Assembly: GCA_030692565.1 (NCBI GenBank)
Contig: JAUYAO010000022.1
Span: forward strand, 124,001 to 188,000
Length of the DNA: 64,000 nucleotides
Direction of reading: 5' to 3'
DNA from: Nitrospira sp.
GTDB taxonomy: Bacteria; Nitrospirota; Nitrospiria; Nitrospirales; Nitrospiraceae
Shown here: positions 1 to 7,737 of the stretch, one piece after another
How the letters are laid out: every line of letters starts with the position of its first letter
How positions within the stretch are numbered: position 1 is the stretch's first letter
The notes under the pieces: generated by a model
Databases searched by the model: none
Told to the model about the DNA's origin: nothing
The model's input: the letters and a program-made list of their open reading frames with translations, nothing else
Made by a program: the position numbers and the translations under genes

Positions 1-62
1 GCGCCGAGCACCATGTCGCCGCTCACGCCCGAGAAACAATCGAAATGCAACCGTCGTCCCAC
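1..62 (-). CDS. larC: LarC, nickel insertion protein for the nickel-pincer cofactor (5' end only)
   Basis: Only the first 20 codons lie in the window; the gene runs off the left edge. The reading frame gives HFDCFSGVSGDMVLG, the conserved N-terminal motif of LarC (DUF111 family), which inserts nickel into the pyridinium-3,5-bisthiocarboxylic acid mononucleotide cofactor used by lactate racemase-type enzymes. I choose a GTG start at 62 because an AAGGAG ribosome-binding site lies five bases upstream; a TTG at 50 is an alternative. A larB gene lies less than 1 kb away on the same strand, which supports the call. The fragment is too short to exclude a degenerate copy. Confidence 0.72.
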   Translation of the reverse strand, partial: MGRRLHFDCFSGVSGDMVLG

Positions 63-150
63 TCCCGCTCCTTATCGACACATCGTAACAAGCCGCACAT
101 CTTACCCAAGGCGCCGCACAACGGCAATCGCTACATTCAGGTTGCCGCAG

Positions 151-305
151 CAGGATGCTCAAAAAGACCGTTCAGCAAGACCGCAGCAAGCGAAGAGATG
201 AGTCGTACGCTCCGGTATCTCGAGCTTCCGCGCGACGCGACCTGCCCGTGCGAAACGTTTCTGCAAAGGCGGGGAACAACGCGGGCGGTCTTTTCGAGCA
301 CCCTG
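151..305. repeat. Imperfect palindromic intergenic repeat
   Basis: The left end (151-170) and the reverse complement of the right end (286-305) match at 18 of 20 bases around a GCTCAAAAAGACCG / GCTCGAAAAGACCG core. The interior is GC-rich and carries no credible gene. From memory, repeats that start with a similar AGGATGCTCAAAAAG word and end with its inverse are scattered through Nitrospira intergenic regions; that is recall, not a search. It separates larC from the next gene and could fold into a long hairpin in RNA. Nothing else is seen between 63 and 316. Confidence 0.55.
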
Positions 306-316
306 GCGGTCTTTCA

Positions 317-345
317 TTGACAGCCCCCAGAGCCTATGTTATCCC
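317..345 (+). promoter_or_regulatory. Sigma-70 promoter with extended -10
   Basis: TTGACA at 317-322 is a perfect -35 box. It is followed by a 17-base spacer and TATCCC at 340-345, preceded by TG to give an extended -10 (TGTTATCC). Transcription would start close to the ATG at 352, so the mRNA may be leaderless. Confidence 0.55.
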
Positions 346-351
346 CCATAT

Positions 352-951
352 ATGATAAACAACTGTTCTGAGTCCGCCGCCTTCCACTCACACACTTCCG
401 ACAGCACACAACCAGCCTTGCGAGACCACCGGGCACCAGGACGCGCAGGGCGCTTCGCGACGACGGGCCTGATGCTGAGCTGCATCGTCGGCCTCGTCAT
501 GCTGGCTCCCCTCGACGGCTTTGCCAAAACAAAGCCTCCGCGTGTCCCGCGCCCGGAACCGGAACTCAAAATTCTGGACTTACGCATCGCGCCGACGCCC
601 TATGAGGCAGGCAACGGGCCCTTGGAATTCTCCGTGAACGTCCAGCTCCCGAAAGAGCTGAATGGCGCGACCGTCCTTGAAGTTTCCTCCCTGATCAGTT
701 CCCCCTCGAAAACATCGTTGCGTTTTCTGACGCATCGCCAGGCACTTCAGCCGCAATCAACCAAGCCCGGCGAAGCACGAACGACGCTCCCGATTCGCCT
801 GTCCTGGGACGGGAAAGATCATCGGAAGCAACTGGCTGGCCCGGGGACCTATGCGTACGAAGTCCGCATTAAGTTGCTGACGAACAGTGAGAAAGGGCTG
901 CGCACCATGATGGTGGCCTGGCCTAAACGCGGGGAACTGACCGTCAAGTAG
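352..951 (+). CDS. Exported hypothetical protein
   Basis: This 199-residue protein has a hydrophobic stretch at about residues 41-57 (LSCIVGLVMLAPLDGFA) behind an arginine-rich N-terminus, read as a signal peptide or anchor. The mature part is predicted beta-rich, with PYEAG and RLSWDGKD motifs that recall FlgD-type Ig-like domains used to build extracellular extensions; this is weak. The start at 352 lies seven bases after a -10 box. An ATG at 472 is an alternative but would leave the hydrophobic segment without positive residues. Its last 8 bases overlap the convergent larB 3' end. No specific function can be assigned. Confidence 0.6.
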   Translation: MINNCSESAAFHSHTSDSTQPALRDHRAPGRAGRFATTGLMLSCIVGLVMLAPLDGFAKTKPPRVPRPEPELKILDLRIAPTPYEAGNGPLEFSVNVQLPKELNGATVLEVSSLISSPSKTSLRFLTHRQALQPQSTKPGEARTTLPIRLSWDGKDHRKQLAGPGTYAYEVRIKLLTNSEKGLRTMMVAWPKRGELTVK

Positions 952-1717
952 CTGCCGGCAGACGAGGGGAGTTGCCCATCAGATTGATGCGATGGGCGAG
1001 ACACCCCGCCCCGAATCCGTTATCGATATTCATCACTCCGACACCGGCCGCGCAGGAATTCAGCATCGTGAGCAACGCGGCAAGGCCACCGAAGCTTGCG
1101 CCGTATCCCCGGCTCGTCGGCACCGCCACGACAGGACAGTCGACCAACCCTCCGACCACGCTTGGCAACACGCCATCCATCCCGGCCACCACGATTGCCA
1201 CGCGCGCTTCGAAGAGCCGATCCTTCCGGCCTAACAACCGATGCAGTCCCGCGACGCCCACGTCGTACAGCGTTTCGACATGACTGCCCATCACCTCTGC
1301 CGTCACTCGCGCCTCCTCGGCGACCGGCACGTCCGCGGTCCCGGCGGTCAGAACCAGAATATGCCCTGCACGCCGCGCAGGCTTGCTGTCGATCGCCACG
1401 ATGCGCGCATCGGCATGATAGCGGGCACGGCGATCAAGTTTCATGATGGCTTTGGCGACGGACGGCTCGGCCCGGGTTGCCAGAAACGGCCCGCCCTTCT
1501 TGATCAGCGCGCGGGCAATGGCGACCGACTGCTTCGCCGTCTTGCCTTCGCACAACAGCACTTCAGGAAAGCCCTGACGGAGCGACCGATGATGATCCAG
1601 CGAGGCAAAGCCGAGATTTTCGAACGGCAGGCTGCGCAACCGCTGGACCGCGCGTGCAACGGTCATCCGACCGGTTCGTACATCCGTTAACAGCTGCTCA
1701 ATCCCCTCCGGACTCAT
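944..1717 (-). CDS. larB: LarB, pyridinium-3,5-biscarboxylic acid mononucleotide synthase
   Basis: LarB carboxylates nicotinic acid adenine dinucleotide at C5 and cleaves it to P2CMN, the first step of nickel-pincer nucleotide cofactor synthesis. The 257-residue length fits the family. The C-terminal half is PurE-like, with GMDGVLPSVVGG, PTSRGYGASFGG and NSCAAGVGVMNIDNGFGAG; Cys222 in NSC matches the catalytic cysteine of characterised LarB. The ATG overlaps the gpsA stop (ATGA at 1714-1717), so the two are translationally coupled. larC begins about 0.9 kb downstream on the same strand. No lactate racemase gene (larA) or larE is visible in the window, so the client enzyme is unknown. Confidence 0.9.
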   Translation of the reverse strand: MSPEGIEQLLTDVRTGRMTVARAVQRLRSLPFENLGFASLDHHRSLRQGFPEVLLCEGKTAKQSVAIARALIKKGGPFLATRAEPSVAKAIMKLDRRARYHADARIVAIDSKPARRAGHILVLTAGTADVPVAEEARVTAEVMGSHVETLYDVGVAGLHRLLGRKDRLFEARVAIVVAGMDGVLPSVVGGLVDCPVVAVPTSRGYGASFGGLAALLTMLNSCAAGVGVMNIDNGFGAGCLAHRINLMGNSPRLPAAT

Positions 1718-2733
1718 ATCCGCCCTTTCTCCGGCTTCGCATCCCGCTCCATCAGATCACTCACCGCCTTCCGGCAGGACTTTCCTTCGAACAGCACAGC
1801 ATTGATCTCCTGCGTGATCGGCATGTCGACCTGATGCCGCCGCGCCAAACCCAGCGCCGCCCGAGCCGTGCGGACCCCTTCCGCCACGGCCTGCATCCCA
1901 CCCAAAATAGCATCGAGGGATTCGCCCTGGCCCAATCGCACCCCAACCGTATGGTTCCGGCTGAGCGAACCGGTGCAGGTCAATACCAGATCGCCCACGC
2001 CGGAGAGCCCATATAATGTCCGCGGATCTGCCCCCATCGCCACGCCCAATCGCACGATCTCCGCAAGCCCGCGGGTAATCAGAGCCGCTCGCGCATTGTG
2101 ACCCAGGTCTAACCCGTCGACCACTCCGGCGGCCAGCGCCATGACATTCTTCAGCGCCCCGCCGAGTTGCAATCCGATGAGATCGGTATCGGCATAGACC
2201 CGCAAAGCCGGTGTCATCAAGGCAGTCTGAAACCGTGCCACGAGCTGCGCGTCCCGCCCGGCCAGACAAACCGCCGTCGGCTTCCCGGCACTGAGTTCGC
2301 TGGCGAAGCTCGGCCCGGAGAGTGCCATCAGATATTGCTCCATGGATTCCGGAAGCACCTCGTCCATGACCTGGGTCATCAGTTTTGAGCTGTCTTCCTC
2401 CACTCCTTTGGTGGCACTGATGAGCGGAATCGGACGCGACAGGCAGGAAGCCAGATTGCGCAGGACTTGTCTCGTCACATGGGACGGGACCACAAACAGA
2501 ACACCGTCACGCTGCTCGATCGCCTCGGCCAGAGACGTAGTCGCGGTCAGCGTCCGGGGAAGCGCAACACCCGGAAGAAAGACTCGATTCTCCTGTGTCG
2601 CGTTGATGGAATCGACCACATCGCGTTCATAGGCCCAGAGGCGGATCTCCAGCCCCTTTTCGGCCAGGTGTTTGGCCAGAGCGGTCCCCCAAGCACCCGC
2701 TCCAATGACTCCGAGTGATCTGATCTCCTGCAT
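1714..2733 (-). CDS. gpsA: NAD(P)-dependent glycerol-3-phosphate dehydrogenase
   Basis: It reduces dihydroxyacetone phosphate to sn-glycerol 3-phosphate for phospholipid synthesis in the cytoplasm. The 339 residues are the usual length. The nucleotide-binding motif GAGAWG is at residues 11-16, and the catalytic lysine lies in the GALKNVMALAAGVVDGL segment. The C-terminal part GLSGVGDLVLTCTG is typical of GpsA. The gene is preceded by a near-consensus promoter at 2795-2823 and is coupled to larB downstream. No irregularity seen. Confidence 0.96.
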   Translation of the reverse strand: MQEIRSLGVIGAGAWGTALAKHLAEKGLEIRLWAYERDVVDSINATQENRVFLPGVALPRTLTATTSLAEAIEQRDGVLFVVPSHVTRQVLRNLASCLSRPIPLISATKGVEEDSSKLMTQVMDEVLPESMEQYLMALSGPSFASELSAGKPTAVCLAGRDAQLVARFQTALMTPALRVYADTDLIGLQLGGALKNVMALAAGVVDGLDLGHNARAALITRGLAEIVRLGVAMGADPRTLYGLSGVGDLVLTCTGSLSRNHTVGVRLGQGESLDAILGGMQAVAEGVRTARAALGLARRHQVDMPITQEINAVLFEGKSCRKAVSDLMERDAKPEKGRI

Positions 2734-2794
2734 TCCGGATCAATCCAATGGTGAAAATGGAAGCCGCGGCAGACCGCTCAACCAAGCGGCGCGG

Positions 2795-2823
2795 ATTATA
2801 GGAAGCCCCTGGCTAGGAGTCAA
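2795..2823 (-). promoter_or_regulatory. Sigma-70 promoter of gpsA-larB
   Basis: On the minus strand TTGACT (2823-2818), a 17-base spacer and a perfect TATAAT (2800-2795) form a near-consensus promoter about 60 bases upstream of the gpsA ATG. Confidence 0.8.
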
Positions 2824-2996
2824 CGAACGGAACGGCGCTCTCAGATCTGTCAAGCCAGGAGCAACCGAAGCGTTAGACCCCCGAGGGACGATGGCACATG
2901 CCTTGCTCCCTCTGTGGACAAATTCGAGAAAACCCTTCGCGGGAAGGCCCTAGAGACATAGGATAGAACACGAGCAGACGTAGCCGGAGGAAGCCC

Positions 2997-3728
2997 ATGA
3001 CGCAACAAATGCATACGAAACACACCTTTGGAGGAGCTCTCTTGGCGGGCCTCTTGTCCTTTCTTATCGCCACGCCCTATGCGTATCCCGAAGCCTACAT
3101 CGGGGGACAGATCGGAACTGCCCTTAAAGGAAACCGCCTCACTAGCGTTGACCTCACTGACTTCTCACCCTCAGGATCGATGTCAGGCCGCGACCTCGCA
3201 GGCTCTCCCTTGCTAGGTGGAAAGGTTGGCTACTACTTCCCAAGAGCCCGTTGGTTCGGCATCGAATTCGAAGCTAACTACAGAACTCCCCACATAGAGC
3301 AGCAGCAGACAAGAGTGACGATTCCCACATCTGCAGTCCTCAGAGATTTCGGACCTGTCACCGGCGGAGAAGCGAATGGAACATTTACCGGAGATCACTT
3401 TCGCGTAGTCACGATAGCGCCTCTTAATTTAATGTTCCGATACCACAAGATGCGACTTCAGCCTTATCTTGGGATCGGGCCAGGAATATTTCTGGCAAAA
3501 GTGACTACGACCCAGTCAGGATTTGAAGGCTCACAGAGTTCCACCCGGCTAGGCTTGAATGCTAAGGCAGGCGTAGAATACTTCTTCACAAAGCATCTTA
3601 CGGGGTTTACCGAGGTTAAATACAACTATGTGAGACTCAACTTTGAAGGCAACGACAATGGTGGCCTTGGATTCAGAGCTACCTACAACCCTCTATTCCT
3701 TTCCTTTGGAATCAGCTACCACTTCTAG
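2997..3728 (+). CDS. Outer-membrane beta-barrel protein
   Basis: This 243-residue protein has an N-terminal signal sequence (ALLAGLLSFLIATPYAYPEA, ending near residue 32). Alternating strands follow, such as AYIGGQIGTAL, GGKVGYYFP, WFGIEFEANY, LQPYLGIGPG, LGLNAKAGVEYFF and FLSFGISYHF. The C-terminal phenylalanine after a beta strand is the usual BAM recognition signal. This fits small 8-stranded porin-like/OmpA-like barrels (OMP_b-brl). A GGAGGA ribosome-binding site lies just before the ATG. Base composition is more AT-rich than the neighbours. The ligand or role is unknown. Confidence 0.85.
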   Translation: MTQQMHTKHTFGGALLAGLLSFLIATPYAYPEAYIGGQIGTALKGNRLTSVDLTDFSPSGSMSGRDLAGSPLLGGKVGYYFPRARWFGIEFEANYRTPHIEQQQTRVTIPTSAVLRDFGPVTGGEANGTFTGDHFRVVTIAPLNLMFRYHKMRLQPYLGIGPGIFLAKVTTTQSGFEGSQSSTRLGLNAKAGVEYFFTKHLTGFTEVKYNYVRLNFEGNDNGGLGFRATYNPLFLSFGISYHF

Positions 3729-3736
3729 GCCATCGT

Positions 3737-3761
3737 CGCGCTGCCATGAACCGGCAGCGCG
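3737..3761 (+). terminator. Strong hairpin after the beta-barrel gene
   Basis: CGCGCTGCC (3737-3745) pairs perfectly with GGCAGCGCG (3753-3761) around a 7-base loop, eight bases after the stop codon. No T-tract follows, so termination would be weak or Rho-assisted. Confidence 0.45.
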
Positions 3762-3826
3762 GCACACACCTTCGGCACACACATCCGATACTATTTCCTC
3801 CTCGTGTAAATACTTTGCCCCGCGGG

Positions 3827-3856
3827 TTTACGCAGAACTCCGATTCGCCGTAGTAT
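3827..3856 (+). promoter_or_regulatory. Candidate promoter of the zinc-ribbon membrane protein
   Basis: TTTACG (3827-3832), an 18-base spacer and TAGTAT (3851-3856) resemble a sigma-70 promoter. The ATG at 3864 sits eight bases after the -10, consistent with a leaderless transcript. Confidence 0.4.
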
Positions 3857-3863
3857 GCAGGGT

Positions 3864-4232
3864 ATGCAGACTTGTCCAAGTTGTCACCAGTCGCTGCCGG
3901 AGATCAATCGCTTCTGTACCCAGTGCGGACAACGGCTCGCGGCGACCGCATCATCCTCGCCGGTCCAGTCCCAGGCCCCGCCCCCTCAGCCGACAACCCC
4001 GGAGCAATTGAACCTGAATGTCCTCTACGGCATGGTCGGCACGTTGATCCTCGCCGTGTTGCTCCCTCCCTGGGAAACCCCGCCGAGTCAGCCTCCGGAA
4101 TTCCTCGGCTTCCACAGCGTCCTCTCCCCGCCGACCCCCGAGGCGATCGTCAGCCGCATGTTGCTCACCATCGAGCTGACCACCGTGACGATTGCGGGGC
4201 TGTATGCCGCCTTCTTTTTCAGAAAACGCTGA
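3864..4232 (+). CDS. Zinc-ribbon membrane protein
   Basis: The 122-residue protein begins with a zinc ribbon, CPSC followed by CTQCG, typical of membrane proteins with a cytoplasmic N-terminal zinc finger. A proline/glutamine-rich linker follows, then two hydrophobic segments: VLYGMVGTLILAVLLPPW and MLLTIELTTVTIAGLYAAFFF, ending in RKR. An in-frame ATG at 3855 overlaps the likely -10 box, so I prefer 3864. Function is not known; zinc-ribbon/transmembrane proteins are often uncharacterised. A second protein of this general type lies at 45898-46569. Confidence 0.7.
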   Translation: MQTCPSCHQSLPEINRFCTQCGQRLAATASSSPVQSQAPPPQPTTPEQLNLNVLYGMVGTLILAVLLPPWETPPSQPPEFLGFHSVLSPPTPEAIVSRMLLTIELTTVTIAGLYAAFFFRKR

Positions 4233-4371
4233 CCCGTCCGCAATGCAGCTCCTCAAAATGGTCGCCAGCAAGGCCGCAGGCGAGACACCAACCGGAAGCG
4301 CGACCGTCTCACCCGCCCACCCCTCGCTGCCAGCACAACTTCTCCCCCGTGAGGTACGTTGAGGATTCTCA

Positions 4372-4412
4372 CGCGCCGAGAACGACGCTTGGGGAAGGCG
4401 CGTCTCGGCGCG
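4372..4412. other. Hairpin in a degenerate palindromic repeat
   Basis: CGCGCCGAGA (4372-4381) and TCTCGGCGCG (4403-4412) pair perfectly over 10 bases. The surrounding 4340-4455 carries words such as GTGAGGTACGTTGAGG and TTTTCAGCAGCCTG that resemble the palindromic repeat at 151-305, so this may be a decayed member. It lies between two convergent genes and could serve as a terminator for either. Confidence 0.4.
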
Positions 4413-4461
4413 ACTGGATTGGGCAGATCAGAACGTAGGCATTTTCAGCAGCCTGGAAATT

Positions 4462-5262
4462 TCAGTCGAGCGCGAGCGTCAAACACTTCGCCGACCCGCC
4501 GGACTTCATAAATTCGTCCAGCGGCAGAGAGTGCGTTCGATATCCACGGGACTGGAGCTGCCGTTCCGTCTCGGGACATCCGGCTGGAAGCACGACATGT
4601 TTCCCCACGCACACCGCATTGCACGCAAATCTCACCGCTTCGCTTTCAGGGACAACGAGACGAGCCCCTTCGGGCACCCGCTCTATGATGACCTCCTGTC
4701 CATCCGTATCGAACGCCGCCGGAAAGTAGAGCAGCTCGCCGCCTGACAGAGGGCAGAAGCACGTATCGAGATGGTAAAACCGTCCGTCGACGAGCTCCAG
4801 GGGAATGATCTCCTGCGTAAAAACGTCGCTGAGCAGCGGGAACACCCGTATGTCCGATCGCTGGCGATAGCCTCCGAACCAGCAATCGGAAAATCCCAGC
4901 AGGTCTCCGGCACCTTCGAAAAAGAACTCGGGCTCCAACGTCACCACGTCATAGCCGGCACTGCGAAACCAGTCCTCGAAATAGGCTTCCTCCCGTTGGC
5001 GCTCGGGATAGCGAAACCGGCTGACGACCGCCCGTCGGCCGACGACCACACCGGCATTGGCGGTAAACACCAAATCCGGCAACCCCGGCACCGGACGCAT
5101 CCGCTCCAGTACGGCTCCAACTTCCCGCTCGAGAACATGCATGAGACCGTGCCACTGCGTGACGGCACTGACATGATCGACCGTGTTTGAACGCCGCATC
5201 CAGGGATTGATCTCATACTCGATGTCGAAATAGTCCGGAGGGCAGACCAACAGCCGGCTCAC
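4462..5262 (-). CDS. Arginine dihydrolase-like guanidino-group modifying enzyme (ArgZ/AgrE N-domain type)
   Basis: This 266-residue protein belongs to the amidinotransferase/DDAH fold. Visible active-site elements are INPWM (Asn19), FTANAG (Asn69), FFEGAGD (Glu116), YHLDTCF (His164) and a nucleophilic cysteine near the end (GGSAKC, Cys260). In cyanobacterial ArgZ/AgrE this domain converts arginine to ornithine, CO2 and two ammonia, and asparagines in these positions distinguish dihydrolases from DDAH and deiminases. Its ATG overlaps the stop of the upstream LOR/SDH gene (ATGA, 5259-5262); in AgrE the two domains are one protein. An ordinary dimethylarginine dimethylaminohydrolase is the main alternative. 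Confidence 0.75.
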   Translation of the reverse strand: MSRLLVCPPDYFDIEYEINPWMRRSNTVDHVSAVTQWHGLMHVLEREVGAVLERMRPVPGLPDLVFTANAGVVVGRRAVVSRFRYPERQREEAYFEDWFRSAGYDVVTLEPEFFFEGAGDLLGFSDCWFGGYRQRSDIRVFPLLSDVFTQEIIPLELVDGRFYHLDTCFCPLSGGELLYFPAAFDTDGQEVIIERVPEGARLVVPESEAVRFACNAVCVGKHVVLPAGCPETERQLQSRGYRTHSLPLDEFMKSGGSAKCLTLALD

Positions 5263-6503
5263 AGGGACCTCCCGAGCTGCCTGGCCAGTTCGTTGAGAAA
5301 AGAGGCCGCATCCATCACCAGGCCAACGGCTTGAAAACTGCCTCGATCGGCGAGCTTCGTGGGAACCGACGCATTGATGTCGACACAGACGGTCGGCACG
5401 GCGGCGGGCAACAGATTACCGGTAGCCACCGCGTGCAGCGTAGAGGCGACCAGGAGCGCCAGCCCGACTCCTGGAATCGCCTCCCGCATGGCCGCTTGGG
5501 CTTGCATCGAATCGGTGATGACACCGGGCAATGGGCCATCGTCTCTGATCGTGCCGGCCATGACCACATGAACCCCGGCCCTGATGCAGGCCGCCATGAT
5601 CCCGCGCTTGATCACGCCGGATTCGACGGCGCCCCGAATGCTGCCGATCGCTCGAATCCGGTTGATGGTTCGCAGATGATGCGCATGCCCGTGCGGAACC
5701 GCATGCCCGACAGTCAACGCGTAGCCTAACGAGGTTCCGTAGAGATCGGCTTCCATATCGTGCGCCGCCAGGGCATTGCCGCAGAACAACACGTGGATGA
5801 ATCCTTCCTCGATCAACCACGTCAGCGCATCCCGCCCGCCGGCATGAATGATCGCGGGCCCTCCGGCCAGCAAGACCTTGGCCTGCCCGCTTCCCGCTCG
5901 CCGCTCGTCGCGAATCAGCTGCATCCGCCGGGCGACATCGGCAATAACGTGGCTATGCGGACGTTCGGGAGAGACCGTGGACTCCATGAAGGCAAAGACA
6001 TCGCGCTCGCGAGGCCGCTGCATCGGAATGACGCGCACGCCGGCCTGGCCGGTGACGATCATGTTTCCCTTGCGGACATCGACCATCGGAACGGTTCTGG
6101 CAGTCATGTGTTGCTGATCTACGGTAATACCCAGGTCCATCTCGACCCGTTGGACATCGAGCCATGTCCCGTTCAGGCGCACTTCGGTCGGCAAATGGGT
6201 GGTGGAATAAAATTCATCGGGGAATATGCCATCGGCTGGGGCCGGCTGCAGGATGCAGTCGGAGTCGCGCTCGACCACGGCGCCGTGCGGTTGAATCGCG
6301 CGCAGGATATGGTTCAGCGTGGCGAGCGTCGGCGCCCGCACGATAATCCGCGCCTGAGACTGATCCTCTCGGGTGCGCCCGATCTCGACCTGATCGAGGT
6401 CAAACGAACCTCCCATCATCAGAATCAGATCCAGGACCTTCGCCAGGATCAGTGAGTCGATAATGTGGCCACGCAGGACGATCGTTTCTTGGAGCTGGGT
6501 CAT
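5259..6503 (-). CDS. LOR/SDH bifunctional-domain protein (TIGR00300 type), probable ornithine cyclodeaminase
   Basis: The 414-residue protein matches the family annotated as LOR/SDH bifunctional conserved domain protein. Segments include GHIIDSLILAKVLDLI near the start and, in the Rossmann-like C-terminal half, VLLAGGPAIIHAGG, LFCGNALAAHDME and GSIRGAVESGVI. In Anabaena AgrE the homologous C-terminal domain turns ornithine into proline, releasing ammonia. The overlap with the dihydrolase-like gene suggests coupled translation and a two-subunit equivalent of AgrE. It follows truD by 58 bases on the same strand and may share its transcript. The name comes from the family; activity here is inferred. 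Confidence 0.8.
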   Translation of the reverse strand: MTQLQETIVLRGHIIDSLILAKVLDLILMMGGSFDLDQVEIGRTREDQSQARIIVRAPTLATLNHILRAIQPHGAVVERDSDCILQPAPADGIFPDEFYSTTHLPTEVRLNGTWLDVQRVEMDLGITVDQQHMTARTVPMVDVRKGNMIVTGQAGVRVIPMQRPRERDVFAFMESTVSPERPHSHVIADVARRMQLIRDERRAGSGQAKVLLAGGPAIIHAGGRDALTWLIEEGFIHVLFCGNALAAHDMEADLYGTSLGYALTVGHAVPHGHAHHLRTINRIRAIGSIRGAVESGVIKRGIMAACIRAGVHVVMAGTIRDDGPLPGVITDSMQAQAAMREAIPGVGLALLVASTLHAVATGNLLPAAVPTVCVDINASVPTKLADRGSFQAVGLVMDAASFLNELARQLGRSL

Positions 6504-6561
6504 TCGAAACCTCTCAGGGCTAGGGGCTTGAGGCGCGAGGCTAGAGGTTTATGGCACAATC

Positions 6562-7656
6562 CTACCATGCACTCACAGCGCCTCCTCCTTCCTCTTGCCC
6601 AGTGCCCCTCGCCTCGTGTCCCTCGCCAGCTTTCATGACCTCCCGCAAGACACTCGTCGCGTAGGCGCCGGGGGGCAGCGCAAACGTGAGGGTGAGCGCC
6701 GTCCCGTCGAGCGCCCACTCCAATTCAGCCAACGGAACACGCAGGGCCCGCCGTTCACCGCGAAAACCACAGTCTTTGGCTGCCGCAACCAGCGCCTCCT
6801 GCGTCGTGCCCGCCTCACCCACGACCGCTTGTTCGATCACGCCCGGCTCTCCTTCGGCCCAGGACACGCGCGAGCCGAATAAGAGGCCTGTCGGACTGAT
6901 CTCGAAACAGTCGGCGCGAATCTGTTCTTTCTCCGCATCCTCGACTAAAAAACAGGCGCCGTTCTGCGACTTCATCGCCCAATCGCCGACGGACACCCGA
7001 TCGATCCGATCGATGCGCCTGGCCAGAATAAGATTGAAGAGATAGGACTGGTACGTGTTCAAATACCACATCCGTTTGGCCCGACTCATCTTCTCGCGTC
7101 GACGGGCATCTTGCAGCAGGGCGGCGCCGACTTCATGGTTGTCCCCGCGTTTTCCCTGGCGCTGCGGACCGAAGTAATTCGGCACGCCGCGGCGTCCCAG
7201 CTCGGCGAGGATGGCCGGCACCGACTCTGCCGCATGCGAGGCCACGTCACGAACCACCAGGCGAAACCGGTTCCCCGCATGATGGCCGGTCCGCAAACGA
7301 TTGCGGTGCCGTCCCAGCACCTCCACCTTTAGCACCCGTTCGTCGATCGCCAGCCGGGAGATCCGGTCTTGATCCACACCCTGGACCGAGACCATTTGAG
7401 TCGTCACCGCGCGCGCATCTTTCAATCCGGCGACCCCGATGGCTTGGGCTTTCACTCCCAACACCGACGAAAAGTTCTTCACCAGATCCGGCGTCGACAA
7501 TCCGCGCTTGGTCACGCTCAGATACAGATGCTCGCCGTCTCCGCACGGGAGATACAACGGACGCTCTTCGACTTGAAAATCCTCGTGGGTCGCCCGCATC
7601 ACCCCGCCGATGCCGGGGATTGAGGCGGTAAGAAACGGCTCGGCTTGTGTATTCAC
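6562..7656 (-). CDS. truD: tRNA pseudouridine(13) synthase TruD
   Basis: TruD isomerises uridine 13 in tRNA-Glu and others to pseudouridine. The catalytic aspartate is Asp80 in AGLKDARA, the same number as in E. coli. Other hallmarks are PGIGG, FQVEE, HRNRLRTGHHAGNRF and NYFGPQRQG. The start is a GTG at 7656, because an in-frame stop lies two codons upstream. The last 20 or so residues (EGHEARGTGQEEGGG region) are low complexity and unlike the family. They look as if the frame has run into a CTCGC-rich spacer sequence of the kind seen in several nearby gaps. Confidence 0.93.
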   Translation of the reverse strand: MNTQAEPFLTASIPGIGGVMRATHEDFQVEERPLYLPCGDGEHLYLSVTKRGLSTPDLVKNFSSVLGVKAQAIGVAGLKDARAVTTQMVSVQGVDQDRISRLAIDERVLKVEVLGRHRNRLRTGHHAGNRFRLVVRDVASHAAESVPAILAELGRRGVPNYFGPQRQGKRGDNHEVGAALLQDARRREKMSRAKRMWYLNTYQSYLFNLILARRIDRIDRVSVGDWAMKSQNGACFLVEDAEKEQIRADCFEISPTGLLFGSRVSWAEGEPGVIEQAVVGEAGTTQEALVAAAKDCGFRGERRALRVPLAELEWALDGTALTLTFALPPGAYATSVLREVMKAGEGHEARGTGQEEGGGAVSAW

Positions 7657-7737
7657 TCTTCACCATCCGATGGTTGCGTCATGGATAATTCTCGACACTT
7701 GCTTCGGGGAAGACCAAGGCCCATGGTATATTGAATT

